A stretch of DNA of 64,000 nt from Anaerobiospirillum sp. NML120449 (GCF_023051105.1 NZ_JALKIL010000002.1:175361-239360), one strand, 5' to 3'. Positions 54,659-63,248 are shown, counted from the stretch's first letter. Notes: a model not told the origin generated them from the letters alone. Numbers and translations are program-made.

Positions 54659-56779
54659 TCAGAAGCTTATGGAGTTAAACAGCTGGTCAAGGTAGAGCAT
54701 GGCATCAAGATTTGCCGACCTTAAAAACTGGCCAGCCATACTGCCCGGACCCCATGCAAAAGGCAGCATCATGCCGATGACAATGCTCTTTAGAGCAAGG
54801 AACATGGTCAGCACAAAAACAACAGTATTCATGCTGCTGTCTGCCGTTTCTGATATGCCTGTCTTACTGTCATGGGCAGGCCTGTCAGTCCCGGCAACTG
54901 TGGTGCTGCTGTCCCTGGAGAACAGAGCCATGACGGTCAGGGCGCTGGCCAGCATTACAGCGGACGAGGCCGGGGCGCTCTGTGCAGCACCGACGCCATA
55001 CAGATAGAAAGATCCCCAGGCATAGAGGGCGGCTGCAGCCAGGGTGGCCAGAGTCATGAGGCTGATACCTTTTCCAGCCCTGGCTCTGACAGCACGCAGC
55101 AGGAGAGCAAGGGACAGCCAGGCAAAAGGCAGGGCCATGATGCTGATGCGCTCATGAACACTGATTGCAACGCCAAAGGACTGAGCGGCGCTGCTTGAAG
55201 GCAGGACAAAAGGAAAGTTCTTGCTGTAGCTTAGCGGCTCAAAGAATGTGTAGTGCAGGGCATTAACGAAGTTCTCAATGCTCATGAGATAAGGATCGCC
55301 ATGATTGACCTGCTCAATGTCCGTGAGGGGTTTGCCTCCGACGGCGCTTAGCATCATGGTCATGAAGCTTTCCGGGAGCAGGGCCCTGATGATGACGGAC
55401 ACGACCAGGGAGCCTGCAATCACTGCCGGAAGAGTCAGCTGCTTTCTGGAAAGCTTTTTAAGGGTGGAGCGCCCATTGCTGCGCACTGCATCCAGCAATG
55501 GCTCACATGCTGACATGATGAGCGGCAGGCACAGAGCTATGGTCAGCAGTACCGCCCATGCGCGTGACAGCGCTGTCAGCATCAGGGCTACACCGAAAAC
55601 TCCAATCCATAAATTCTTAGTACTGCGCTCTGAACTGTCTGCAGCCCAGCTGTACAGAGAACCAACGGTCATAGTGAGCATCAGGGTGATCAGCACCGGG
55701 CTGATGCTCTCCTTGAGCAGATCCATCTGGTGGTAAAAGAGCTGGGAGCCGCAGATGACAGCCATGGCGCTTACTGCAGTAAGCACTGCGCCTGTTTCAA
55801 TCCTGAAATAGCGCAGCATGCTGTACATAGCCCAGGTAAGGGAGCTGACAGTAGCCAGACTCAGAATCATTTTGATCAGAGCCATGGAGCCCAGCAGATC
55901 CTGTTGGAGTTCATTGCTGACCGCACTGATACCGGTGCTCTGCAGCCCATAGATGACCGCAGCAAAAACAGATGCAAGCACTGCAGGAGCAATCAGAGGA
56001 AAGTGCCTGAATGACGAGGTCGGAGCAATGGTGGTTAACCATGCCCGGCGGACGGTGAGCAGATATACTGCGTTAAAGACAGCGAGCATGAAAATCAGGC
56101 GCAGCCATGAGATCTGGACATGCTCAGGTACATTGAAGCTGAGCTGAGTCAGATATACAGGAGCGACACTGCTGTCATGATCTGAGGTAAAAATGATCCT
56201 AAGGCCATAAATGTATTCATCACGCTGCTCAAAGTGGAACAGGCTCTGGGCATAAGTACCTGAGGTGTTGAGCCTGTGGATTGATGCCGGGACAAAGCGG
56301 TGGCGGGAGCCACGGTCAAGGAATTCAACTCTGGCCTCAACCATCTGCGACTGGTCAGATGACACTTTGATGAGCAGATTGCGTGGCCTGATCCTGATAT
56401 TGTTAATCACTACCGCCTGAGAATCAGGGCTGTTGATGGTACGGCCCCGAGCACTGCTGCCATCTTTGCCTTCATCCTCAATAATGTTGACATTGACCCG
56501 CTGGTAGCCCTCGATGGAATGCCAGAAGCTCCAGTGGTTAAAGATGCCGACTTCAATGAACACGGCCACGACAAATAGCACCACAATGTGGGCAGTAACT
56601 GACTGTCTGAACCACTTAAATCCACGGATCAGACTCTGTGCAGTATTGCCTTCATCTACGGAGTGTTCATCAGCGCTGTAGCCCTGAGTAGCATCTGAGG
56701 AGGTTTTTACGGATTCATGTACAGCATTGTTCCGGTCATGATTCCTTGCCTCTTTGCTGTCATTGTGATCTGCAATCAT
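54659..56779 (-). CDS. Polytopic membrane protein, divergent paralogue C
   Basis: A 706-residue divergent member of the same set. It has an acidic/Asn-rich cytoplasmic N-terminus (1-60), a first helix with IEVGIFNHWSFWH, an extracytoplasmic beta-rich domain, VPEHVQISWLRLIF, and late FEPLSYSKNFPFVLPSS with HERISIMALPFAW matching FEPL...EFPFVFAN and DRISLFTLPVFW of A and B. It lacks the NPWDP and RPYYxGxYFVYFG loop, the most conserved part of A and B, and it ends DAMLYLDQLFNSISF instead of FTPFG. It may be a partner or regulatory subunit rather than an equal enzyme. AGGA lies 5 nt before the ATG. Confidence 0.65.
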   Translation of the reverse strand: MIADHNDSKEARNHDRNNAVHESVKTSSDATQGYSADEHSVDEGNTAQSLIRGFKWFRQSVTAHIVVLFVVAVFIEVGIFNHWSFWHSIEGYQRVNVNIIEDEGKDGSSARGRTINSPDSQAVVINNIRIRPRNLLIKVSSDQSQMVEARVEFLDRGSRHRFVPASIHRLNTSGTYAQSLFHFEQRDEYIYGLRIIFTSDHDSSVAPVYLTQLSFNVPEHVQISWLRLIFMLAVFNAVYLLTVRRAWLTTIAPTSSFRHFPLIAPAVLASVFAAVIYGLQSTGISAVSNELQQDLLGSMALIKMILSLATVSSLTWAMYSMLRYFRIETGAVLTAVSAMAVICGSQLFYHQMDLLKESISPVLITLMLTMTVGSLYSWAADSSERSTKNLWIGVFGVALMLTALSRAWAVLLTIALCLPLIMSACEPLLDAVRSNGRSTLKKLSRKQLTLPAVIAGSLVVSVIIRALLPESFMTMMLSAVGGKPLTDIEQVNHGDPYLMSIENFVNALHYTFFEPLSYSKNFPFVLPSSSAAQSFGVAISVHERISIMALPFAWLSLALLLRAVRARAGKGISLMTLATLAAAALYAWGSFYLYGVGAAQSAPASSAVMLASALTVMALFSRDSSTTVAGTDRPAHDSKTGISETADSSMNTVVFVLTMFLALKSIVIGMMLPFAWGPGSMAGQFLRSANLDAMLYLDQLFNSISF

Positions 56780-57114
56780 CTTGTTCCTGCCTTGTTGAAG
56801 CTGGTGTGGAGAGTCTTGTTATCAGTCATGGCTTCAGCTGTCGGCGGTTTTATGCAGACAGCAGTCCTGTATGGTCGTTTAGTCGTAGTCTGGGGCCTGA
56901 GTATGAGGGCTTCAGGTTATGCAGGCTGAGAAGGGCCGTGGTTCGGCCACTGGATGAGAGGGCGGTTTGTCTGACTGTTTACGATGTAATCCGGACAGGA
57001 AGGGAGCATTAAGCTTCCTGAAATGAAACATTGCAGGTCGGCATAACACTGTCCGGAGAACCATAGTTATGATTACAGCCGGTCAGATCCAGGGCAGAAC
57101 ATAATCATCAGGGG
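56780..57114. other. Spacer between the flavoprotein gene and paralogue C
   Basis: 335 bp with no gene, terminator or clear promoter; co-transcription across it is possible. Confidence 0.35.
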
Positions 57115-57922
57115 TTAACCATCATTAGGGCCTTTGCCGGCGGCTTGTGATGCTGTTGAGCTGTCGGCATTGATGTCCCAAAGGCGGCCATTCCACTGTC
57201 CGGCAATCTTTTTGGCTGCAAGTATGCCCATCAATACGGAGTGGTCCATATTGTTGTACTTGAAGCTGCCATTGCGTCCAATGAAGTGCAGACCGTTAAT
57301 GGCATCTACATGACCAATGATTTCCTTGAGTCTGGATGCATAGCCATCGGTGTAGACAGGGTAGCTGCGGTGGACGCGGTGGACTGCGCCATCGAGTATT
57401 GACTCAGGGGTGAAGATTCCTGTAGCAATGGCATCGGCTCTGGCCATTTCGACAAGCTGCTCATCTGGCATATTCCAGATTTCATCGTCGTTATTGGCCC
57501 AGTACTCGAAGCACACTACATGCTCTTTCTGGCCTTTCTGCATGACTGCAGACCAGTTGGCCATGTCGCACATACGTCCTGAGCGCACGACTGGAGAGTG
57601 GATGTAAAGCCAGTTGTCTGGAGGGAGATCCTGGGAGCCAGGATTGATTTTCAGATAGACAAGAAGGGTGTTGCGGTATTTCAAATCAGAAGTAAGACCG
57701 CGGATGTCATCAGGAAGAGCGCCGATGCTGGAGACAAGATCGGAGAAGTTACCGGAGGAGACTACATAGTCATAGGGGATAAAAGTGCGATCGGCACTTT
57801 GGGAGTGAGGAGCGTTTGTAGCAATGTGATCAGCTACAGGAGTGGTTTTCTGGACGTAGATGCCCTTTACCTGGTTATCTCTGCAGGAGATTTCGCTTAT
57901 ATAAGCGTTTAAAGTCAGTGTA
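57115..57922 (-). CDS. FAD-dependent oxidoreductase, C-terminal half (out of frame)
   Basis: About 268 codons that continue the flavoprotein in a different frame after the G tract: TLTLNAYISEISCRDNQVKG joins smoothly to the upstream half. It includes YDYVVSSGNFSDL and the C-terminal FAD-contact block FIGRNGSFKYNNMDHSVLMG, typical of polysaccharide-locus amine-oxidase/mutase-like flavoproteins. No start codon with a ribosome binding site is found at its beginning, so alone it is not expected to be made. A tract of 8 or 11 G would fuse it to the N-terminal half, giving about 520 residues. It ends in an Asp/Ser/Ala-rich tail. Confidence 0.8.
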
Positions 57923-58682
57923 CCCCCCCCCCGCTACGCATAATTCGTGCCAATGTGTTGTTCCACATCTGACCGGCACCTTTGGCAGGGTAGATAAAGG
58001 TGGATACGAGGGTGCGTTCTTTCTTTCCGCGATCAGGGATAAATGCTCTGATAACAGCCTTGGACAGGTTCAGGGTTCTGATGCGTTCACGGGCAAACTG
58101 ATCGCTGAGCTCAGAACACTTGATGCCCCACAGCTTCTCAGAATAGGTCTTGAAGAAAATCTCATACAGACGGTGACCAAAAGCATTGGATACCCATGCC
58201 TCAAAGGTAGGTTCCTTACGAGGGAATAAGGTGCTTTTGGCGTAGCTAAGTACGCACCTTGCAGATTCCAGCAGACCCAGCTGAAACAGGGCTTCAAAAC
58301 CCCTGAGCGGATAGGAGAAGAACTTGCCCTTGTAAAGGATGCGGCTGAGTCGTTCTTTATGCACAGTTTCACTGCTGTCCAGATTGCCGGCCCAGAAGTC
58401 TTTTACCAGAGGTTCATCTGTATGGAATCTGTGGGGGCCCAGATCCACTGTCTGTCCCAGGATTTCGCAGGAGCGGGCCATGCCGCCGACTGAGCCGCTC
58501 ATCTCGTAGATGTCGACTTTGTAGCCAAGATCAAGCAGTGTCTGGGCGCAGGCAAGACCGGCAGGTCCGGCACCAATGACGGCAACTGCTGGTTTTGTGC
58601 TTTCCGGGCTGTTGCTGCATCCGTTCTCTTTGCAGGTATCCTGAGAGCTGATGCTGTCGTTATTTGTACAGTTATTGCTCAT
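57915..58682 (-). CDS. FAD-dependent oxidoreductase, N-terminal half (truncated by G10 tract)
   Basis: 255 codons ending at a TGA just after a run of ten G. The Rossmann dinucleotide fold AVIGAGPAGLACAQTLLDLGY is followed by IYEMSGSVGGMARS and LGPHRFHTDEPLV. These are signatures of a family of FAD proteins related to UDP-galactopyranose mutase and protoporphyrinogen oxidase, often found in surface-polysaccharide clusters. FSYPLRG and EKLWG also fit. The start at 58682 (MSNNCTNN) has no good ribosome binding site, but the promoter at 58741 argues against the GTG at 58739. As sequenced the protein is truncated before its C-terminal FAD-contact block. It is the first gene of the block that continues with paralogues C, B and A. 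Confidence 0.8.
   Translation of the reverse strand: MSNNCTNNDSISSQDTCKENGCSNSPESTKPAVAVIGAGPAGLACAQTLLDLGYKVDIYEMSGSVGGMARSCEILGQTVDLGPHRFHTDEPLVKDFWAGNLDSSETVHKERLSRILYKGKFFSYPLRGFEALFQLGLLESARCVLSYAKSTLFPRKEPTFEAWVSNAFGHRLYEIFFKTYSEKLWGIKCSELSDQFARERIRTLNLSKAVIRAFIPDRGKKERTLVSTFIYPAKGAGQMWNNTLARIMRSGGGVH
57923..57932. repeat. Homopolymeric G10 tract (C10 on plus strand)
   Basis: Ten consecutive G on the coding strand inside the flavoprotein gene. Ten give RSGGGVH-stop; eight or eleven would keep the frame open. This is the only homopolymer of this size I saw within a gene in the window. Confidence 0.97.
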
Positions 58683-59093
58683 ATTATTGATAGATGTTGA
58701 TTTTGAAGGTTGCTGACAGGAAATCCATACAGCTGACACAATTATAAGGGTAACAGGATCTTATGACGGGTATCAGCATATTTCTGACTGGCTTGAGACC
58801 ATCAGATGCGAGGATGCTGTATCCTGAAAACAAGCCTGATTTAAGTGATTCTGCATAGATATGTCGCGACATTATACGCAATAACCTGATGACAGGATAG
58901 CGCAAAAATGCGACAAAAAAGGCATACAGCTGCGATTGTCTCTGACCTGTGCTCTTTGCGGTGCACTTGTGCGGCAGCTCATGGGACCGCGACATACCAG
59001 ACAAGAGATTCTGATCATGTCCTGCTGGGGCGGCACGGGCTGGCCGGGTAGTGATGTGGAGCAGTGCAGGCGGGCCGGGGGCGGGCGCTTTCG
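58683..59093. other. Flavoprotein-purE divergent spacer
   Basis: About 410 bp with no gene. It carries the candidate flavoprotein promoter near 58741-58769 on the minus strand and leads into the purE promoter. Confidence 0.4.
58741..58769 (-). promoter_or_regulatory. Candidate promoter of the flavoprotein operon
   Basis: A perfect -10 TATAAT (58741-58746, minus strand) with a weak -35 CCGTCA (17-bp spacer). It predicts a leader of about 50 nt to the ATG at 58682. Confidence 0.4.
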
Positions 59094-59102
59094 TGATATA
59101 AT
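59094..59102 (+). promoter_or_regulatory. Extended -10 promoter of purE
   Basis: TGATATAAT, a perfect extended -10 element. No good -35 is present, as often seen with extended -10 promoters. Start codon about 80 nt downstream. No PurR box was recognised. Confidence 0.5.
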
Positions 59103-59191
59103 TGCGCTTTGCTGCTCATTGCAGGTCAGATCACCTGATGGATGGTGTCCCTGTTGAGCATTCGTGGAAACTGTTTTTTTCGGAGACTTCA

Positions 59192-59698
59192 ATGTCAGAG
59201 CAATTTGCTGTCATTCTCATGGGTTCAGACTCTGATTTGCCACTGGTTAACAACACTCTGGACGTGTTAAAGAGCCTGGAGATTAAGTTTGAGGTGAAAG
59301 TAGCTTCTGCTCACCGTACCCCTGACGTAGTATCTGACTACGTTCAGGACTGTGAAAAGCGCGGTGCTGCCGTATTCATCTGTGCTGCCGGTCTGGCTGC
59401 TCACCTTGCCGGTGCTGTTGCTGCCCGTACTACCCGCCCTGTAATTGGTATTCCTGTTGACGGTGGCCCATTAAATGGCGTTGATGCTCTGTACTCCACT
59501 GTAATGATGCCAGGCGGTATCCCGGTAGCTACCGTAGCTGTTGGCAAGGCTGGCGCCAAGAACGCAGGTTACCTCGCTGCCCAGATTATGGCCCTGTGTG
59601 ATAAGGCTCTTGATGAGCGTGTTAAGGCCAACCGCAAGCAGGCTGCTCAGGAAGTTATGGACAAGGATGCCAAACTTCAGGCAAGCCTGGACAAGTAA
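59192..59698 (+). CDS. purE: N5-carboxyaminoimidazole ribonucleotide mutase
   Basis: A 168-residue class I PurE that converts N5-CAIR to CAIR in purine synthesis. The signature residues are in [29 protein letters not shown] and the [22 protein letters not shown] block. The version GLAAHLAG with DGGPLNG is not the enteric variant (GGAAHLPG, SAALSG), so a different PurE lineage is present. The start at 59192 has GGAG about 8 nt upstream. No purK follows, in contrast to the purEK operon of E. coli. Confidence 0.95.
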   Translation: MSEQFAVILMGSDSDLPLVNNTLDVLKSLEIKFEVKVASAHRTPDVVSDYVQDCEKRGAAVFICAAGLAAHLAGAVAARTTRPVIGIPVDGGPLNGVDALYSTVMMPGGIPVATVAVGKAGAKNAGYLAAQIMALCDKALDERVKANRKQAAQEVMDKDAKLQASLDK

Positions 59699-59888
59699 TT
59701 TGCCAGCCTCAGGGTCTCAGCTTTAAAGACAGTCCTGATTAAGACTAATGTCCTTTATAAAGCATATTAATCATGGGTACTGTCATGGGCCCATCCAGCC
59801 TGCTAATCAGATTGAGCAGGTGCCTGACGACCTGAGGCAATCAATACTGTATTATCTGCCGTTTTTTTACGGCAGCAGTTAAACAGGG

Positions 59889-59922
59889 AGAGGGCTGTCC
59901 TTACGGATAAGCCCTTTTCTTT
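59889..59922 (+). terminator. Terminator or attenuator abutting tsaC
   Basis: GAGGGCT and TCC pair with GGA and AGCCCTT, followed by TTTTCTTTT. It ends only 14 nt before the tsaC start codon, next to the ribosome binding site. A second hairpin, CTGCCGT/ACGGCAG, lies just upstream (59856-59875). Confidence 0.6.
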
Positions 59923-59935
59923 TGCAGGAAGCAAT

Positions 59936-60547
59936 ATGAGCACACAATCACAGCAGATTATTTCTCCTGAAGAGCCTTTATCTGAGCAGACTCTTGCCCG
60001 TCTTGATGGGGCTGCAGCCGTGCTGCGCAAGGGCGGAGTTATTGTCTGTCCTACCGAGGGCATCTACGGGCTGTCAGCAATGGCTGATAACAAAGAGGCT
60101 ATTGAGCGCATTATCGCCATCAAAAAAAGGAATGAGTCCAAGGGGCTGATAGTAGTCATTTCTGATATGGAAATGCTCAATGCCGTGGCCGACATTGATG
60201 CTCTTGATCCCGGTGCCCGCGTGATGGCAGAGCAGCTCTGGCCTGGTCATGTGACTATTGTGCTGCCAGTTAAAGCCGGTATTAATCCTCTGATTACAGG
60301 CGAGCACGATACTGTAGCCGTACGTCTTACTGCCTTTCCGCTGCTGCGTGAACTGTGCCGTCGCGCCGGTGGTGCAATTGTCTCAACCAGCGCCAATATT
60401 TCAGGTCAGAGCCCGCTCAGTACAGTAGAAGAGCTGCACGATGCCTTTGATGACCTGGTAGATTACGTGCTTGAAGAGCCATGTCAGGGACGCAACCGCC
60501 CAAGCCTGGTTATTGAGGGCCGCTCAGGCAACATTCTGCGCAGCTGA
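59936..60547 (+). CDS. tsaC: L-threonylcarbamoyladenylate synthase TsaC
   Basis: A 203-residue YrdC/Sua5-fold enzyme that makes threonylcarbamoyl-AMP for the t6A37 modification of ANN-decoding tRNAs. Substrate-binding residues are seen in CPTEGIYGLS, the KKRNESKGL element, WPGHVTIVL and STSANISG. Length is close to E. coli TsaC (190). AGGA lies 7 nt before the ATG. Its neighbour aroE downstream repeats the E. coli yrdC-aroE order, though about 500 bp lie between. Confidence 0.95.
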   Translation: MSTQSQQIISPEEPLSEQTLARLDGAAAVLRKGGVIVCPTEGIYGLSAMADNKEAIERIIAIKKRNESKGLIVVISDMEMLNAVADIDALDPGARVMAEQLWPGHVTIVLPVKAGINPLITGEHDTVAVRLTAFPLLRELCRRAGGAIVSTSANISGQSPLSTVEELHDAFDDLVDYVLEEPCQGRNRPSLVIEGRSGNILRS

Positions 60548-61050
60548 CAGGGCAGGCGTCTGGGACAGCTGCCCCTGGTCAGATGAGCACTGTCGGCAAC
60601 ACCCCTATGCAGCGTTGCACGGCTGGTGGCGGCAACATTCAGATCTGTACCAGCAATACAGCCCTGTATCAGCAATGCAGCCCTGTACCAGCAATACAGT
60701 CCTGGGCCTGCAATACAGCCCTGTGCCAGCAATACAGACCCGTACCGGAAGTACGGCACTTTGTGGCCTTTTCCGGGCTTAAATCAGCTGAAAACAGCTC
60801 TTTATGCGTGTCAAAAGGGCCCTGAATAACGATCATTGTCGCATTTCCTGTAATATATCTGTGTGCAGTGGGGGTGCACCTGATACACAGGGCGCGACTT
60901 GATGGTAAATTATTCATTTAAGCACGATATATTGCTCAAAATACTGAAAGGTTCTGCACTTACTGTCTTTTAAGTTTTAGATAAGCTTCTGGCAGATGTA
61001 CGAACTGAAACCGATTTTTCTCAGTGCCCTTGCATATTAAGGAGCTGGCT
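60548..61050. other. tsaC-aroE spacer
   Basis: About 500 bp with no gene; E. coli has almost none here. It contains the 19-bp tandem array at 60652-60746 and an AT-rich stretch (60840-61010) that may hold the aroE promoter. Confidence 0.5.
60652..60746. repeat. 19-bp tandem repeat array
   Basis: Five exact-period units of 19 bp (AGCAATACAGCCCTGTACC and variants) starting at 60652, 60671, 60690, 60709 and 60728. One or two further degenerate copies follow. Confidence 0.92.
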
Positions 61051-61920
61051 ATGCAGTACAAGCTGGCCGTGATAGGCTGTCCTGTTGAACATTCCCTTTC
61101 CCCTAAGATTCACCGTCACTTTGCAGCTGTGCATGGTCATGATGTCAAATATGACCCGCTGCTGGCACCACATGTTTTTGCCCAGACAGCTGACGAGTTT
61201 TTTGATGAAGGCGGTTTTGGCTGCAATGTCACCGTTCCTTACAAGCTCAATGCCTACGAATATGTAACTGAGCTGACTCCAAGAGCTCAGCTGGCCCGAT
61301 CTGTTAACACCATCAAGCTTATTGGTGAAAAGGACGGTAAGCGCCAGTTTCTGGGTGACAATACTGACGGCTATGGTCTGGTTTATGATCTGCAGCGTCT
61401 CAATGCTCCCCTTAAGGACGGTCATGTTCTGATTCTTGGTGCCGGCGGATCCTGCCGAGGTATTGTGCCCTGTCTTGCTGATCCGGCTCTGGGGCTCAAG
61501 GCTATTACCATTGTTAACCGCTCCTCAGTGAAGGGGCGCGAAATAATCGATTTCCTGCGCGCCAACAGACAGGATCTCAGCCCGGATCTCCAGCTTGAGT
61601 CCATTCGCTACGATAATCTTGATCCTTTCAGGGATTACAACATGATTATCAATACCACCTCACTGTCTATGGAGAACAAGCTCCCTCCTCTGCACAAGGA
61701 TCTGACTGCAAACTGTCCTTTTGTGTACGATCTGTTCTACAACAGAGAGGGGGATACCATATTCACCCGCAGCTGCCGAGCCAGTGGTGCCGCAAGCTGT
61801 CATGACGGTCTTGGTATGCTGGTGGGACAGGCTGCCCTTGCCTACGAGCTGTGGACAGGAGTGCGTCCTGATATCGAAAAGACCCTCAACTATATGCGCA
61901 ACTACCTGATTAACGGCTGA
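61051..61920 (+). CDS. aroE: Shikimate dehydrogenase
   Basis: A 289-residue NADPH-dependent enzyme that reduces 3-dehydroshikimate in aromatic amino-acid synthesis. The shikimate site shows EHSLSPKIH, the catalytic Lys in NVTVPYK and DNTDGYGL; the nucleotide site is GAGGSCRG and NRS, with NTTS after it. Length matches E. coli AroE (272) plus a slightly longer middle. The start at 61051 (MQYKLAVIG) has AAGGAG 7 nt upstream; the frame is open nine codons further. Confidence 0.95.
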   Translation: MQYKLAVIGCPVEHSLSPKIHRHFAAVHGHDVKYDPLLAPHVFAQTADEFFDEGGFGCNVTVPYKLNAYEYVTELTPRAQLARSVNTIKLIGEKDGKRQFLGDNTDGYGLVYDLQRLNAPLKDGHVLILGAGGSCRGIVPCLADPALGLKAITIVNRSSVKGREIIDFLRANRQDLSPDLQLESIRYDNLDPFRDYNMIINTTSLSMENKLPPLHKDLTANCPFVYDLFYNREGDTIFTRSCRASGAASCHDGLGMLVGQAALAYELWTGVRPDIEKTLNYMRNYLING

Positions 61921-62086
61921 CGCAACTTCCGACTGCATCTTAGCAGTCGGAACGGTACAAGCATTCCGGGACAACACTGTCCCGGACCACCTCTACCTGC
62001 CTGTCATCTGTTGCAGCTGACAGTCATGACCATACCATGCCGTATCAGGACTGATCTGCACCTGCCTGTCATAAGTTTATCCAGCC
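61921..62086. other. aroE-rsmJ spacer with two perfect hairpins
   Basis: Hairpins at 61927-61952 (TTCCGACTGC/GCAGTCGGAA) and 61965-61986 (TCCGGGACA/TGTCCCGGA). Neither has a T-run, so they may be processing or stabilising elements, and aroE-rsmJ may be co-transcribed. Confidence 0.6.
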
Positions 62087-63058
62087 ATGCATAAGCTCTT
62101 TTTATACGCCGAAGCGGCCCTTGCCCCTGCAGTAGAGAACTCATGGACTGAGGCCCTGCAGATACTGCAGCCCCTCATCCATGCTCAGCCAGCCAGTGGG
62201 GGTCAGGATGGCCTGTCAGGCACAGCTGCAGCGTCTGCAACAGTTCCAGACAATATAGACCAGGTGGTGGTACTTGATGAGCACGGCTATAACGAGCTTA
62301 TGGCATCAGCACGCGCTGGAGGCAAGCTGCTGGCAAAGCACGGACCTGAGAGTTTTGCCTCATCAGAGTATGCCTCTGTCTATCATCCTGATGATGTACT
62401 GGTCAGTTATGACAGCAAGGGAGCAGGACTTACTGTGCTCTCACAGGTACAGATGAAGCCGTTGATTCTTGATTTCGAGCTTGTGAGCTACCGTCAGCGC
62501 CTGCTGCGTGGCGGCCGTCAGAAGGAGGCTGTTGCCCGTGCAGTTATGTCCGGTCTTGAAGATGGCGCCTGTGTTTTTGATGCAACTGCCGGCCTTGGTC
62601 GTGAGTCCATGATTCTTGCCCATGCTGGCGCTGCAGTAACAGCCTTTGAGCGTCAGCTGCCGGTATGGCTTATTCTCAGAGACGCCCTTAACCGTGCTCA
62701 GGGTTCACGCTATTTTCCGTTTGCGCTGCCAGTACTGCACAGCCGTGGCACGATAAAAGATTATGCAGGCGATCTGCGCCCTGAGGTTATTTACTACGAC
62801 CCGATGTTCCCTGAGCGTGGTGGCAGTGCCCAGGTTAAAAAGGACATGTTCGTCTTCCAGCAGGTTATTGGCGAAGACAGGGATACCGAGCTTTTCCTGG
62901 AAGCGGCTTTGAACATGGCAGTACGCAGAGTGGTGGTTAAAAGACCATCCTACGCTCCACCGGTTACAGCAGCTGGCATTGAGCGCAGCTACTTTGTCGA
63001 TGGCGGCCAGTGCCGCTTCGACTGCTACAGCATCTCAGAGCTGTCTGCCCAGCAATAA
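62087..63058 (+). CDS. rsmJ: 16S rRNA m2G1516 methyltransferase RsmJ
   Basis: A 323-residue SAM-dependent methyltransferase acting on G1516 of 16S rRNA. The SAM motif DATAGLGRESMILA, the catalytic block YYDPMFPERGGSAQVKKDM and the C-terminal RVVVKRPSYAPP match E. coli RsmJ (YhiQ, 250 residues). The first 70 residues or so are longer and more Ala-rich than in E. coli. No clear ribosome binding site precedes the ATG at 62087, so the true start may be further in; there is no strongly better candidate. Confidence 0.92.
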   Translation: MHKLFLYAEAALAPAVENSWTEALQILQPLIHAQPASGGQDGLSGTAAASATVPDNIDQVVVLDEHGYNELMASARAGGKLLAKHGPESFASSEYASVYHPDDVLVSYDSKGAGLTVLSQVQMKPLILDFELVSYRQRLLRGGRQKEAVARAVMSGLEDGACVFDATAGLGRESMILAHAGAAVTAFERQLPVWLILRDALNRAQGSRYFPFALPVLHSRGTIKDYAGDLRPEVIYYDPMFPERGGSAQVKKDMFVFQQVIGEDRDTELFLEAALNMAVRRVVVKRPSYAPPVTAAGIERSYFVDGGQCRFDCYSISELSAQQ

Positions 63059-63082
63059 GTACTCACCAGTTCCAATATTCAT

Positions 63083-63113
63083 GAAAAAAGCCCCCAAATT
63101 GGGGGCTTTTTTC
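63083..63113. terminator. Bidirectional terminator after rsmJ
   Basis: AAAAAAGCCCCCAA pairs with TTGGGGGCTTTTTT, 25 nt after the rsmJ stop. Confidence 0.92.
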
Positions 63114-63248
63114 ATGCCACAAGGCTGAAATATGGGGTTTTTGAACAAAGTGACTTAGTGATAAAGACACTGTCTAAAACAAATAAGGAAATGTTTAGTC
63201 TTTTGTCACGCTCACTGCAGGTTAATCTCATATGCTCTGAAACGACGA

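Noticed and set aside
57115..57684. Separate gene starting at the TTG at 57684
   Set aside because: The frame continues upstream to the G tract and matches the missing C-terminal half of the flavoprotein; no ribosome binding site supports an independent start.
60471..60829. Plus-strand frames across the 19-bp repeats
   Set aside because: They encode only the repeat in different frames, and one overlaps tsaC; no start signal.
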